A stretch of 51,601 bases of DNA from Pseudomonadota bacterium (GTDB lineage: Bacteria; Pseudomonadota; Alphaproteobacteria; Rhizobiales; Xanthobacteraceae). The stretch spans positions 1 through 51,601 of the forward strand of contig JAFECJ010000032.1 in NCBI GenBank assembly GCA_018242205.1, in the 5' to 3' direction. Position 1 is the stretch's first letter. Every line of letters starts with the position of its first letter. This document shows, in pieces, positions 42,333-51,496 of this stretch. The position numbers and the translations under genes were made by a program. The notes beneath the pieces are model-generated. The model did no database searches. It was not told the DNA's origin and saw only the letters and a list, made by a program, of their open reading frames with translations.

Positions 42333-43574
42333 TTACACCGTTGCCATTGCGCTGCGCGGTCGCCCCGACCTGAATAACAGCCACAGCATGATCGTTACGT
42401 TGAGCGCGTTGAAGGCGATGCCGTTGAGGAAGGCCGCCTGATACGAGCCGGTGAGATCGAAGATCTTGCCGGACATCCAGCCGCCGACCGCCATGCCGAT
42501 CACGGTCGAGAAGATGACGAGGCCGACGCGCGTTGACGCTTCCTTCGGCGAGAAATATTCGCGCACGATGATGGCGTAGCTCGGCACGATGCCGCCCTGG
42601 AACAGGCCGAACATCGCCGAGATGACATAGAGCGAATAAAGCCCGTTAAACGGCAAATAGAGGAACAGCGCGACGCCTTGCGCCAGCGAGCCGATCAACA
42701 GCGTGCGCACGCCGCCGATCTTGTCGGCGACGAAGCCCGAGCCGACGCGGCTGATGATACCGAGCGCCAGCATGGCCGACAGCATCTCGGCGCCGCGCGC
42801 CGCGCCGTAGCCGAGATCGCTGCAATAGGCGACGAGATGAACCTGCGGCATCGACATCGCCACGCAGCAGCACACGCCGGCGATGCACAGCAGGATTTGC
42901 AGCGTGCGCGGCGAGAACGGGCTCTCGGCCCGGCGGCGCTCATCACCGCTGGTGGTGGCGTCGCTGTGGCCTTCGACCAGACGGCGGCGCATCACCAGGA
43001 TCAGGGGCGTCATCGTGACGATGAGGAAAATGCCGATGCCGACATGGGTGGCGCGCCAGCCATTCGATTCGATGAAGTGCGACACCGCCAGCGGCCAGAA
43101 CGTGCCGGCCAGATAATTGCCGGTCGCGGCGATCGCCACGGCGCGGCCGCGGCGCTTTGAAAACCAGTGCGACATGTCGGCCATCAGCGGGCCGAACAGC
43201 GTCGAGGAGCCGAAGCCGATCAGCGCGCCATGGAGCAGCGCAACCTGCCACAGCGAGCCGGCGACACCGGTGAGCACGTAGCCGAGGGCGAGCAGCACCG
43301 TGCCGAGCATCATCGGCATGGCGATGCCGAAACGATCGGCGAGCCGGCCCATCACGATATTGCCGAGACCGAAGCCGATCATGGTCAAGGTGAAGGGCAC
43401 CGACGCCGCCGCGCGGTCGACGCCGAAATCGGCCTGCATTGCCGGCAAGGCGACCACGACCGACCACATGCCGACGCCGCCCAAAGTGCTGAGCGTCAGG
43501 CCGGCGGCGAGTCGCCGCCAGGCGTAAGGCGATTCGACGCCGTAAGCGGCATCGCCGCCTGTCACAGTGGTCAT
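42333..43574 (-). CDS. MFS transporter
   Basis: 413-residue major facilitator with twelve predicted helices and a central loop (LVEGHSDATTSGDERRRAESP). The loop 2-3 signature GRLADRFG and the N-terminal VVALPAMQADFGVDRAAASV place it among monocarboxylate/oxalate-formate-type carriers. ATG at 43574. The downstream luciferase-like monooxygenase gene is on the same strand 48 bases upstream of this start, so the two may share a transcript. Substrate unknown. Confidence 0.9.
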   Translation of the reverse strand: MTTVTGGDAAYGVESPYAWRRLAAGLTLSTLGGVGMWSVVVALPAMQADFGVDRAAASVPFTLTMIGFGLGNIVMGRLADRFGIAMPMMLGTVLLALGYVLTGVAGSLWQVALLHGALIGFGSSTLFGPLMADMSHWFSKRRGRAVAIAATGNYLAGTFWPLAVSHFIESNGWRATHVGIGIFLIVTMTPLILVMRRRLVEGHSDATTSGDERRRAESPFSPRTLQILLCIAGVCCCVAMSMPQVHLVAYCSDLGYGAARGAEMLSAMLALGIISRVGSGFVADKIGGVRTLLIGSLAQGVALFLYLPFNGLYSLYVISAMFGLFQGGIVPSYAIIVREYFSPKEASTRVGLVIFSTVIGMAVGGWMSGKIFDLTGSYQAAFLNGIAFNALNVTIMLWLLFRSGRPRSAMATV

Positions 43575-43622
43575 TTATGCAATCCCGGCTTGGCGGACGC
43601 GTTCTAGCACGCCGGCCCGCAA

Positions 43623-44636
43623 TTACCGAAACGCCGGCATGACTTCCTTGGCAAACAAATCAATCGAATGGCTGGCATCAGCAAACCTCATGTCGCCGAA
43701 CACCATCTGGCACAACACGTAATTGACGCCGGCCTCGCGCTCGAGCCGCGCCATATAATCGCGCACGGTGGCGGGCGAACCGGCGATGCCGTGGCCGATC
43801 GCCTCGAGCTCGGCGAAACTCTGCGGATAGATCGTCTTCAGCGAGAAGTCCTGACCGGCGCGGCGCCACAGCCAGTCCATCGCCGATCGCCAATGCGCAT
43901 AGGCGCCATGCGCAATGCGTTTGGCGTCGGCATCGCTGTCGGCGACGAAGACGTGCCGCGTGATGCCGATATGCGGCAGCGCAGCATGATCGCGGCCGAG
44001 CGCCTGCCAATCCAGGCGGTAGCGGTCGCTGATCGCCTTGGCGCGGTCGGCCGGTCCGAGCGAGACGACGTTGATCGCCTTCGGCACCGCCCAGCCGATA
44101 GCGTCCGGGCTTGGCGCGCCGTACCACAGCGGCGGATGCGGCAGTTGGGCGGGCTTGGCCTGGACGACGTAGTCCTTGAAGCGAAAGTACCGGCCGTCGA
44201 AATTGACGACGTCGTTGTCGAAGGCGTTCATCAGCACGGCGAAGGCTTCGTGATAGCGCGCCGAGGCCTCGGTGGGATCGATCCCATAACGTTCGTGCTC
44301 GACCAGCGCGCCGCCGCGGCCCACGCCCACCAGCAGGCGGCCGCCGCTCATCTGGTCGAGCATGCAGATTTCTTCATAGACGCGCAGCGGGTGATAGAGC
44401 GGCAGCACATACACCAGCGGTCCGAGCCGCAGCGTTCGCGTGCGCTGAATGGCCGCGGACAGGAAGACGCTCGGGCTCGCCGCCATGCCCAGTGGCGTCG
44501 AATGATGCTCGGCGAGGTGGTAGCCGGCAAACCCGGCAGCCTCGATCGCTTCAATGAGCCTGAGCCGCTCGTCAAGGAACGTGCCCAACGGCGCGCCATT
44601 GCTGTCCAGATGATCGAATACCGCGAAAGTCAGCAC
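43623..44636 (-). CDS. LLM-class flavin-dependent oxidoreductase
   Basis: 337-residue bacterial-luciferase-like monooxygenase using reduced flavin (FMN or F420). The N-terminal FDHLDSNGAPLGTFLDERLR and AGYHLAEHHSTP segments, LYHPLRVYEEICMLDQMSGGRLLVGVGRGG, and PPLWYGAPSPDAIGWA are typical. Start is the GTG at 44636, eight bases after GGAGA; a TTG at 44678 is in frame but has no ribosome site. Probably transcribed ahead of the MFS gene. Substrate unknown. Confidence 0.88.
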   Translation of the reverse strand: MLTFAVFDHLDSNGAPLGTFLDERLRLIEAIEAAGFAGYHLAEHHSTPLGMAASPSVFLSAAIQRTRTLRLGPLVYVLPLYHPLRVYEEICMLDQMSGGRLLVGVGRGGALVEHERYGIDPTEASARYHEAFAVLMNAFDNDVVNFDGRYFRFKDYVVQAKPAQLPHPPLWYGAPSPDAIGWAVPKAINVVSLGPADRAKAISDRYRLDWQALGRDHAALPHIGITRHVFVADSDADAKRIAHGAYAHWRSAMDWLWRRAGQDFSLKTIYPQSFAELEAIGHGIAGSPATVRDYMARLEREAGVNYVLCQMVFGDMRFADASHSIDLFAKEVMPAFR

Positions 44637-44761
44637 GGGCCGGGTCTCCGTAATGTTGGCGTGGGCAGCACGGAGCAAGTGACGAGCGCCGCGAATGCCG
44701 CTAGTTTGGAGAAAGGCCGCCAGGCACAGCGAGCGGCATCGATTGGAAGGGAGGGATTTCG

Positions 44762-45931
44762 ATGAAGAAGTCAGGTCTCGTATTGGCGGCTGCGTTGCTG
44801 GCGGCGTCGGCCGTATCCTCGGCTCAGGCGGAGGACACCGTCAAGATCGGTTTGATCATGGCCTATTCCGGCCAGTTCGCCGACACCGCCGCGCAGATGG
44901 ACAACGGCGTCAAGCTATTCATGAAGAAGTACGGCGACAAGGTCGCCGGCAAGAAGATCGAGATCATCCGCAAGGACACCGGCGGTCCGAACCCGGACGT
45001 CGCCAAGCGTCTGGCGCAAGAACTGGTCGTGCGTGACAAGGTCGACATCATCGCCGGCTTCACGCTGACGCCGGAGGCGCTCGGCGCCGCCGCCGTCTCC
45101 GCCGAAGGCAAGAAGTTCATGGTCGTGATGAACGCCGCGACGTCGGTGATCACCGAGAAGTCGCCATACATCGCGCGCACCTCGCTGACCATTCCGCAGC
45201 TCGAATATGCGTTCGGCCAGTGGGCGCACAAGAACGGCGTCAAGAAGGTCTACACCATGGTCGCCGACTACGGCCCGGGTATCGACGCCGAAACCTGGTT
45301 CCAGAAGGGCTTCAAGGGCGCCGGCGGCGAGGTCATCGGCTCGGTGCGCATGGCGGTCGCCAACCCGGATTTCTCCGCCTATGTGCAGAAGGCCAAGGAC
45401 GTCAATCCGGACGCCGTCTTCATCTTCATCCCGGGCGGGGCGCAGCCGCCGGCGATGGCGAAGGCGATGCAGGAGCGCAACTTCCCGGCCACCAAGATCC
45501 TCGGCCAGGGTGAAATCACCATGGACGACAACGCGCTCAAGAGCATGGGCGATGCGGCGGTCGGCATCCGCACCGTGTTCCACTATGGCTGGGAGCACAA
45601 ATCCAAGATGAACGAAGAGTTCGTCAAGGCTTACAACGCCGAGTTCAAGCGCAATCCCGACGTCTTCTCGGTCGGCGCCTGGGACGGCATGCACCTGATC
45701 TATGAAGCGCTGAAGAAGACTGGCGGCAAGGCCGACGGCGATTCGCTCATCGCCGCAGCCAAGGGCATGAAGTGGGAAAGCCCGCGCGGCCCGATGTCGA
45801 TCGACCCGGCGACCCGTGACGTGGTGCAGAACGTCTACATCCGCAAGGTCGAGAAGGTCGGAGGCAAGGTCGAGAACGTCGAGTTCGACACCATCAAGGA
45901 CGTCAAGGACCCGGCGCACGGCGCCAAGTAG
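44762..45931 (+). CDS. Branched-chain amino-acid-type ABC substrate-binding protein
   Basis: 389-residue periplasmic-binding protein of the Leu/Ile/Val (type I, LivK) family. Signal peptide at 1-23 (LVLAAALLAASAVSSAQA). Body: IGLIMAYSGQFADTAAQMDNGVKLFMKK, IIAGFTLTPEALGAAAVSAEGKKFMVVMNAATS, VYTMVADYGPGIDAETWF. A strong AAGGGAGGG ribosome site ends six bases before the ATG. No permease or ATPase follows; two hairpins close the unit at once, so it is expressed alone. In this order such orphan binding proteins often take aromatic acids or amides; ligand unknown here. Confidence 0.92.
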   Translation: MKKSGLVLAAALLAASAVSSAQAEDTVKIGLIMAYSGQFADTAAQMDNGVKLFMKKYGDKVAGKKIEIIRKDTGGPNPDVAKRLAQELVVRDKVDIIAGFTLTPEALGAAAVSAEGKKFMVVMNAATSVITEKSPYIARTSLTIPQLEYAFGQWAHKNGVKKVYTMVADYGPGIDAETWFQKGFKGAGGEVIGSVRMAVANPDFSAYVQKAKDVNPDAVFIFIPGGAQPPAMAKAMQERNFPATKILGQGEITMDDNALKSMGDAAVGIRTVFHYGWEHKSKMNEEFVKAYNAEFKRNPDVFSVGAWDGMHLIYEALKKTGGKADGDSLIAAAKGMKWESPRGPMSIDPATRDVVQNVYIRKVEKVGGKVENVEFDTIKDVKDPAHGAK

Positions 45932-45956
45932 GCGTCGCGTAAGCCCCGCCGTTCAC

Positions 45957-45980
45957 TGCCGGAAGGCGTTTCTTCCGGCA
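45957..45980 (+). terminator. First hairpin after the substrate-binding protein gene
   Basis: TGCCGGAAG (45957-45965), six-base loop, CTTCCGGCA (45972-45980): a 9-bp perfect stem 26 bases after the stop. It is followed by AATCAATA rather than a U-run, so it may protect the 3' end or slow the polymerase ahead of the real terminator. Confidence 0.6.
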
Positions 45981-45991
45981 AATCAATACCG

Positions 45992-46022
45992 GCCGTCCGC
46001 CTGCCCAGGCGGACGGCTTTTT
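45992..46022 (+). terminator. Rho-independent terminator
   Basis: GCCGTCCGCCT (45992-46002), loop GCCC, AGGCGGACGGC (46007-46017), an 11-bp perfect stem followed by TTTTT. It separates the binding-protein gene from the beta-oxidation cluster that starts at 46098. Confidence 0.93.
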
Positions 46023-46097
46023 CGTGCCGCGGGTGGACTCGCCACCCCGCCTCACGGCCACTATTGTAGCCGGCAAAGTGAATCACCGGGATTTCTC

Positions 46098-47255
46098 ATG
46101 GAAGCGCTCAATCTGCCGCGGCCCGCTTGGATGACGGAAGAACACGTCATGCTCGAAGAACAGGCGCGCCGCTTCATCGCCGACGAATATGCCCCGCATC
46201 TCGACCAATGGCACGAGAAGGGCATGTATCCGCGCGAGGTGTGGACCAAGGCCGGCGCGGCCGGTCTGCTGTGCGCCACCATGCCGGAGGAATATGGCGG
46301 CGCCGGCGGCACCTTCGCGCACGAGGCCATCATCAATCGTGAATATTCGCTCGGCGGTTTCGACGATTTCGGTGCGCCGCTGCACTCCGGTATCGTCGCG
46401 CCGTACATTCTTCATTACGGCACTGAGGAGCAGAAGAAACGCTGGCTGCCCAAGCTCGCCTCGGGCGAGATGGTCGGCGCCATCGCCATGACCGAGCCGG
46501 GCACCGGCTCCGACCTGCAAGGTGTGCGCACCAAGGCGGAGAAATCCGGCAACGGCTACATCCTCAACGGCGCCAAGACCTTCATCACCAACGGCCAGCA
46601 CGCCAACCTGATCGTTGTCGTCGCCAAGACCGATCCGAAGCAGGGCGCCAAAGGCGTGTCGCTGTTCGTGCTCGAAACCGACGACGCGCCCGGTTTTCGC
46701 CGCGGCCGCAAGCTGAAGAAGCTCGGCATGGATTCGGCGGATACGTCGGAACTGTTTTTCGACGACGTCAAACTGCCGGCCGAAAGCCTGCTCGGCACGG
46801 AAGAAGGGCAGGGCTTCTACCAACTCATGAAAGAATTGCCGCAGGAACGGTTGATCGTCGCCATCCACGCGGTGGCCATGATGGAACGGGCGCTGGCGCT
46901 GACCGTCGATTATGTCAAGCAGCGCAAGGCCTTCGGCAAGGCGATCATCGAATTCCAGAACACCCAGTTCGAGCTCGCCGCGGTCAAGACCGACGCCACC
47001 ATCGCCAAGGTGTTCCTCGATCACTGCATCGGCCTGCACGTCGAGGGCAAGCTCGACACGGTGACCGCCTCGATGGCCAAATATCGGCTGACCGATACGC
47101 TGGGCACCATCCTCGACCGCTGCCTGCAGCTGTTCGGCGGCTACGGCTTCATGGACGAATATCCGATCTCGCGCCTCTACCGGGATGCCCGGGTGCTGCG
47201 TATCTATGCCGGTACGAACGAGATCATGAAGATGCTGATCGCGCGGAGTCTTTAA
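46098..47255 (+). CDS. Acyl-CoA dehydrogenase (LCAD-like)
   Basis: 385-residue FAD acyl-CoA dehydrogenase, first step of beta-oxidation. Motifs: GLLCATMPEEYGGAGG, AIAMTEPGTGSDLQGVRT (FAD/substrate), and FGGYGFMDEYPISRLYRDARVLRIYAGTNEI. The MCAD-type catalytic Glu position in IYAGTNE is Ala; instead Glu250 in LPQERLIVA matches the base used by long-chain and isovaleryl-CoA dehydrogenases. This points to long-chain or branched substrates. First gene of the beta-oxidation cluster, following a strong terminator; the ATG at 46098 has only a weak ribosome site. Confidence 0.93.
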   Translation: MEALNLPRPAWMTEEHVMLEEQARRFIADEYAPHLDQWHEKGMYPREVWTKAGAAGLLCATMPEEYGGAGGTFAHEAIINREYSLGGFDDFGAPLHSGIVAPYILHYGTEEQKKRWLPKLASGEMVGAIAMTEPGTGSDLQGVRTKAEKSGNGYILNGAKTFITNGQHANLIVVVAKTDPKQGAKGVSLFVLETDDAPGFRRGRKLKKLGMDSADTSELFFDDVKLPAESLLGTEEGQGFYQLMKELPQERLIVAIHAVAMMERALALTVDYVKQRKAFGKAIIEFQNTQFELAAVKTDATIAKVFLDHCIGLHVEGKLDTVTASMAKYRLTDTLGTILDRCLQLFGGYGFMDEYPISRLYRDARVLRIYAGTNEIMKMLIARSL

Positions 47256-47263
47256 GTTTTCAC

Positions 47264-47417
47264 CTCTCCCCGCTTGCGGGGAGAGGTCGGTTTTCGAAAC
47301 GCAGTTGAGAAAACCGGGTGAGGGGGCCTTGCCAGTGGCCTGAGCATCCGGAAACGCCACCTCACCCGGCTCGGTCCTTCGGACCTCGCCACCCTCTCCC
47401 CGCAAGCGGGGCGAGGG
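47264..47417. repeat. Palindromic repeat, family B, within the beta-oxidation cluster
   Basis: Starts with hairpin CCTCTCCCCGC/GCGGGGAGAGG (47264-47286), has inner arms CCGGGTGAGG and CCTCACCCGG, and ends with CCCTCTCCCCGCAAGCGGGGCGAGGGG (47392-47417). It occupies the whole gap between the acyl-CoA dehydrogenase and thiolase genes, in front of the thiolase ribosome site AAGGAGAA. Confidence 0.88.
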
Positions 47418-47436
47418 GAAGGAAGGAGAAACACCC

Positions 47437-48645
47437 ATGCCCGACGCATTCATCTACGACGCGGTCCGCACCCCGCGCGGCCGCGGCAAGTCCGACGGCG
47501 CGCTGCACGAAGTCACCGCGCTCAATCTCGCCACCCAGGCGCTCGCCGCTCTTCGGGAGCGCAACAAGCTGGAGCCCGAACTGGTCGACGACGTGGTGCT
47601 CGGCTGTGTCGATCCGGTCGGCGAGGCCGGCGGCGACATCGCCCGCGTCTCGGCGCTGATGGCCGGGTACGGCGACAAGGTCCCCGGCATCCAGATCAAC
47701 CGCTTCTGCGCCTCCGGCCTCGACGCGGTGAACTTTGCCGCGGCTCAGGTGATGGCCGGCCAGCACGACATGACCATCGGCGGCGGCGTCGAATCGATGA
47801 GCCGCGTCGGCATCGGCGCTTCGGGCGGGGCCTGGCCGATGGACCCGTCGCTGGCGCTGCGCTCCTACTTCGTGCCGCAGGGCATCTCGGCCGACCTGAT
47901 CGCCACCAAATACGGTTTCTCGCGCGACGACGTCGACGCCTACGCGGTGGAGAGCCAGAAGCGCACCGGCCGCTCCTGGGACGAAGGCCGCTTCAAGAAT
48001 TCGGTGATCGCGATCAAGGACGTCAACGGCATCACCATCCTCGACAAGGATGAGCACATGCGGCCGTCGACGACGATGCAGACGCTCGCCGCGCTCAACC
48101 CGTCCTTCGTGCAGATGGGCGAGATGGGCGGCTTCGATGCCGTCGCCATCCAGCGTTATCCGGAGATTGAATCGATCAATCACGTGCACACGCCGGGCAA
48201 TTCCTCGGGCATCGTCGACGGCGCCGCCGCGGTGCTGATCGGCAACGTGGAAGCCGGCAAGAAAGCGGGCCTGAAACCGCGCGCGCGCATCAAGGCCTTC
48301 GCCAATATCGGTTCGGAGCCGTCGATTATGCTCACCGGACCGGTGCCGGTGACCGAGAAGGTTTTGAAGAAAGCCGGCATGTCGATCGGCGACATCGACC
48401 TGTTCGAGCTCAACGAAGCCTTCGCCTCGGTGGTCTTGCGTTACATGCAGGCCTTCGACATTCCGCACGACAAGATGAACGTCAATGGCGGCGCCATCGC
48501 CATGGGGCATCCGCTGGGCGCCACCGGCGCCATGATCCTCGGCACCGTTCTCGACGAACTGGAGCGTTCGGGCAAGGAAACCGCGCTGGTCACGCTCTGC
48601 ATCGGCGTCGGCATGGGCACGGCGACCATCATCGAACGGGTGTAG
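47437..48645 (+). CDS. Acetyl-CoA C-acyltransferase (thiolase)
   Basis: 402-residue thiolase of the degradative FadA type, releasing acetyl-CoA from 3-ketoacyl-CoA. Acyl-carrier Cys91 in [27 protein letters not shown] with His358, and second active Cys388 in [12 protein letters not shown]. Start ATG at 47437 with AAGGAGAA upstream. Pairs with the fused hydratase/dehydrogenase at 49276, the typical two-subunit trifunctional arrangement, though a cupin gene intervenes. Confidence 0.95.
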   Translation: MPDAFIYDAVRTPRGRGKSDGALHEVTALNLATQALAALRERNKLEPELVDDVVLGCVDPVGEAGGDIARVSALMAGYGDKVPGIQINRFCASGLDAVNFAAAQVMAGQHDMTIGGGVESMSRVGIGASGGAWPMDPSLALRSYFVPQGISADLIATKYGFSRDDVDAYAVESQKRTGRSWDEGRFKNSVIAIKDVNGITILDKDEHMRPSTTMQTLAALNPSFVQMGEMGGFDAVAIQRYPEIESINHVHTPGNSSGIVDGAAAVLIGNVEAGKKAGLKPRARIKAFANIGSEPSIMLTGPVPVTEKVLKKAGMSIGDIDLFELNEAFASVVLRYMQAFDIPHDKMNVNGGAIAMGHPLGATGAMILGTVLDELERSGKETALVTLCIGVGMGTATIIERV

Positions 48646-48655
48646 TCAAAATCCG

Positions 48656-48751
48656 CCTCATCCTGAGGAGCGGCCGAAGGCCGCGTCTCGAAGGATGGGG
48701 CGGCCCCCATGGTTCGAGACGCGTTGCTGCGCAACGCTCCTCACCATGAGG
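48656..48751. repeat. Palindromic repeat, family C, between thiolase and cupin genes
   Basis: Outer arms CCTCATCCTGAGGAGCG (48656-48672) and CGCTCCTCACCATGAGG (48735-48751) enclose GGCCGAAGGCC, the arms GCGTCTCGAA and TTCGAGACGC around GGGGCGGCCCC, and GTTGCTGCGCAAC. The CCTCATCCTGAGGAGC / CGTCTCGAAGGATG pattern is a well-known interspersed element in Bradyrhizobium/Rhodopseudomonas-type genomes. The RNA could fold into a multi-arm structure. Confidence 0.88.
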
Positions 48752-48777
48752 CCGAATAGGGGCTGAGGAGCGAGGCA

Positions 48778-49239
48778 ATGCCCAAGATCGACGTCAGCAA
48801 GCTCGAGAGCCGCAAGGGCTCGCCGAATTATCCGCCGCGCTTTCAGCCGGTTTGCGCCGGGCGCACCAAGACACCGCTCGGCAACGCCGCCGGCATCACC
48901 CAGTTCGGCGTCAACCTGACGCGGCTCGAGCCCGGCGCCGCCACCTCGGTGCGCCACTGGCACGAGAACGAGGACGAATTCGTCTTTATTCTGATGGGCG
49001 AGTGCGTGCTGATCGAGAACGACGGCGAGACCATCCTCAAGGCCGGCGACGCCGCCGGCTTCAAGGCCGGCGTGCCCAACGCCCACACCATCGTCAACCG
49101 CTCGCAGGGCGACGTCGTGATGATCGAGGTCGGCACCCGCGCCCCTAGCGAGCGCGCGCATTATCCCGGCGAGGATCTCAAATTCGAGCGTGACGGCACC
49201 ACGTTGCGCGTTCTGCATCGCGACGGCACGCCGTGGTGA
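48778..49239 (+). CDS. Cupin domain-containing protein
   Basis: 153-residue single-domain cupin. Metal motif one is HWHENEDEFVFILMGECVL with the expected His-x-His and Glu; motif two supplies His in PNAHTIVNRS. GAGGAGCGAGG upstream of the ATG. It lies within the beta-oxidation cluster, 36 bases before the multifunctional hydratase/dehydrogenase gene, suggesting co-expression, but the enzymatic or regulatory role of this small cupin is unknown. It could act on a sugar or acyl intermediate; I see no specific clue. Confidence 0.87.
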   Translation: MPKIDVSKLESRKGSPNYPPRFQPVCAGRTKTPLGNAAGITQFGVNLTRLEPGAATSVRHWHENEDEFVFILMGECVLIENDGETILKAGDAAGFKAGVPNAHTIVNRSQGDVVMIEVGTRAPSERAHYPGEDLKFERDGTTLRVLHRDGTPW

Positions 49240-49275
49240 GGCGCGCCCCTTGAAGTCCACCGAGAGGAAACGTTC

Positions 49276-51486
49276 ATGAGCAGCTTCAAACTCGACATCG
49301 ACGGCGATGGCATCGCGCTCATCACCTGGGACATGGCCGACCGTTCGATGAACGTCATCACCATGGAGGTGATCGCGGAACTCTCAGGGCTGGTCGACAA
49401 GGTCAGCAATGACGCGGCCATCAAGGGCGCGGTCATCACCTCGGGCAAGGACGCCTTCTGCGGCGGCGCCGATCTCACCATGCTCGAGAGCATGGGCGGC
49501 ATCTACGCCGACAAGGTGAAAAAGGAAGGCGCAGAGGCTGCGGCGAAATACGTCTACGAGGAAAGCTCGAAGCTGTCGCAGCTCTATCGCCGCCTGGAAA
49601 AGAGCGGCAAGCCATGGGTCTGCGCGCTCAACGGCACGGCGATGGGAGGCGGTTTCGAACTGGCGCTCGCCTGTCATCGCCGGATTGCCACCGACAATCC
49701 GAAGACGCGGCTCGGCCTGCCGGAGATCAAGGTCGGCCTGTTTCCCGGTGCCGGCGGCACGCAGCGCATCGTGCGCATGATGATGCCGGCCGACGCGCTG
49801 CAATTCCTGCTCAAGGGCGATCAGCTCAAAGTGGATCGCGCCAAGGCCATGAAACTGGTCGACGAGGTCGTGCCGCAGGACAAGCTCGTCGAGACCGCCA
49901 AGGCCTGGATCAAGGCCGGCGGCAAGGGCGAGCAGCCGTGGGACGTCAAGGGCTACAAATTCCCCGGCGGCCTCGTTTACTCAAAGGCCGGCATGATGAC
50001 CTTCCCGCCGGCCAACGCCATTTATCGCCGCGAGACTTACGACAACTATCCGGCGGCGCGCGCCATTCTCCAGGTCGTCTATGAAGGCCTGCAGCTCGAT
50101 ATCGACACCGCGCTGCGCGTCGAATCGCGCTGGTTCGCCAAGATCCTGCGCTCGCCGGAAGCGGCGGCAATGATCCGCACGCTCTTCGTCAACATGCAGG
50201 ATCTCAACAAGGGTGCGCGCCGTCCGGCGGGCGTGCCGCCGACCAATATCAAGAAGATCGGCGTCGTCGGCGCCGGCTTCATGGGCGCCGGCATCGCGCA
50301 AGTGTCGGCCGCCGCCGGGCTTTCGGTGGTGCTGATCGACCGCGATCAGGACACCGCCGACAAGGGCAAGGCCGGCCTGCACAAGGCGCTGTCCGACCGC
50401 GTCGCCAAAGGCCGCATGAAATCGGCCGAGCGCGACGGGCTGCTGGAAAAGATCACGCCGACCGCCGATTACGCGGCGCTGAAGGATTGCGACCTCATCG
50501 TCGAAGCTGTGTTCGAGGACCGCAAGGTCAAGGCCGATGTGATCAAGAAGATCCAGGCGGTGATCCGCGACGACGCCACCTTCGCCTCCAACACCTCGAC
50601 GCTGCCGATCACGTCGCTCGCCGCCGAGTTCAAGGAGCCGAAGCGCTTCATCGGCATCCACTTCTTCTCGCCGGTCGATCGCATGATGCTGGTCGAGGTC
50701 ATCATGGGCAAGGAGACCGGCGATCCGGCGCTCGCCGCCGCGCTCGATTTCATCCGCGCCATCCGCAAGACGCCGATTGTCGTCAACGACACGCGCGGCT
50801 TCTACGCCAACCGCTGCGTGCTCAATTACATCCGCGAAGGCCACCTGATGCTTCAGGAAGGCATCCCGGCGGCGATGATCGAGAACACCGCGCGCATGGC
50901 CGGTATGCCGGTCGGGCCGCTGTCTCTCAACGACGAGACTGCGCTCGATCTCGGCCTCAAGATCGTGCGCGCGACCGAAGCCGATCTCGGCCCCGCCGCC
51001 GTCGATCCCGGCATGAAGAAGCTTCTGGAAGACATGGTCGAGAAGCAGGGCCGTTTCGGCCGCAAGAACGGCAAGGGCTTCTACGATTACGCGCCGGGCC
51101 AGCCGAAGAAGTTGTGGCCGGGTCTCGCCGATCTGTTGCCGAAGAAGTTGACGCGCGACGAGGTCGAGGCGCTCGATGTCGAGGAACTGAAACAGCGTTT
51201 CCTCGTCGTGCAGGCGGTCGAAGCCGCGCGCACTTTCGAGGAGCATGTCGTGACCGACGTGCGCGAGGCCGATGTCGGCTCGATCCTCGGCTTCGGCTTC
51301 GCGCCGTTCACCGGCGGCACGTTGTCCTACATCGACATGATGGGGACGAAGAAGTTCGTCGAATTGTGCAACCGGTTTGTGAAGAAGTATGGCGACCGCT
51401 TCACGCCGCCCAAGCTCTTGGTCGAGATGGCGGCGAAGGGCGAGAGCTTCCACACCAAATTCGCCCCGGCGAAGAAAGCGGCGTAG
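49276..51486 (+). CDS. fadJ: Fused enoyl-CoA hydratase/3-hydroxyacyl-CoA dehydrogenase
   Basis: 736-residue multifunctional beta-oxidation protein. N-terminal crotonase domain (about 1-200): ITSGKDAFCGGADL, CALNGTAMGGGFELALACH (oxyanion hole) and LGLPEIKVGLFPGAGGTQRI with the catalytic Glu region. Central NAD-binding domain with IGVVGAGFMGAGIAQ (about 328-342) and catalytic His near 460 in FIGIHFFSPVDRM. C-terminal 3HCDH domains (about 500-620 and 620-730). Size agrees with FadB/FadJ. GAGAGGAAA ribosome site before the ATG. Last gene of the cluster, then a family A repeat. FadB versus FadJ naming is not decisive. Confidence 0.94.
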   Translation: MSSFKLDIDGDGIALITWDMADRSMNVITMEVIAELSGLVDKVSNDAAIKGAVITSGKDAFCGGADLTMLESMGGIYADKVKKEGAEAAAKYVYEESSKLSQLYRRLEKSGKPWVCALNGTAMGGGFELALACHRRIATDNPKTRLGLPEIKVGLFPGAGGTQRIVRMMMPADALQFLLKGDQLKVDRAKAMKLVDEVVPQDKLVETAKAWIKAGGKGEQPWDVKGYKFPGGLVYSKAGMMTFPPANAIYRRETYDNYPAARAILQVVYEGLQLDIDTALRVESRWFAKILRSPEAAAMIRTLFVNMQDLNKGARRPAGVPPTNIKKIGVVGAGFMGAGIAQVSAAAGLSVVLIDRDQDTADKGKAGLHKALSDRVAKGRMKSAERDGLLEKITPTADYAALKDCDLIVEAVFEDRKVKADVIKKIQAVIRDDATFASNTSTLPITSLAAEFKEPKRFIGIHFFSPVDRMMLVEVIMGKETGDPALAAALDFIRAIRKTPIVVNDTRGFYANRCVLNYIREGHLMLQEGIPAAMIENTARMAGMPVGPLSLNDETALDLGLKIVRATEADLGPAAVDPGMKKLLEDMVEKQGRFGRKNGKGFYDYAPGQPKKLWPGLADLLPKKLTRDEVEALDVEELKQRFLVVQAVEAARTFEEHVVTDVREADVGSILGFGFAPFTGGTLSYIDMMGTKKFVELCNRFVKKYGDRFTPPKLLVEMAAKGESFHTKFAPAKKAA

Positions 51487-51496
51487 GTAGAACTCC

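Noticed and set aside
47264..47417. Rho-independent terminator after the acyl-CoA dehydrogenase gene
   Set aside because: The hairpins lack U-runs and the sequence is a copy of an interspersed repeat family found also inside coding sequence.
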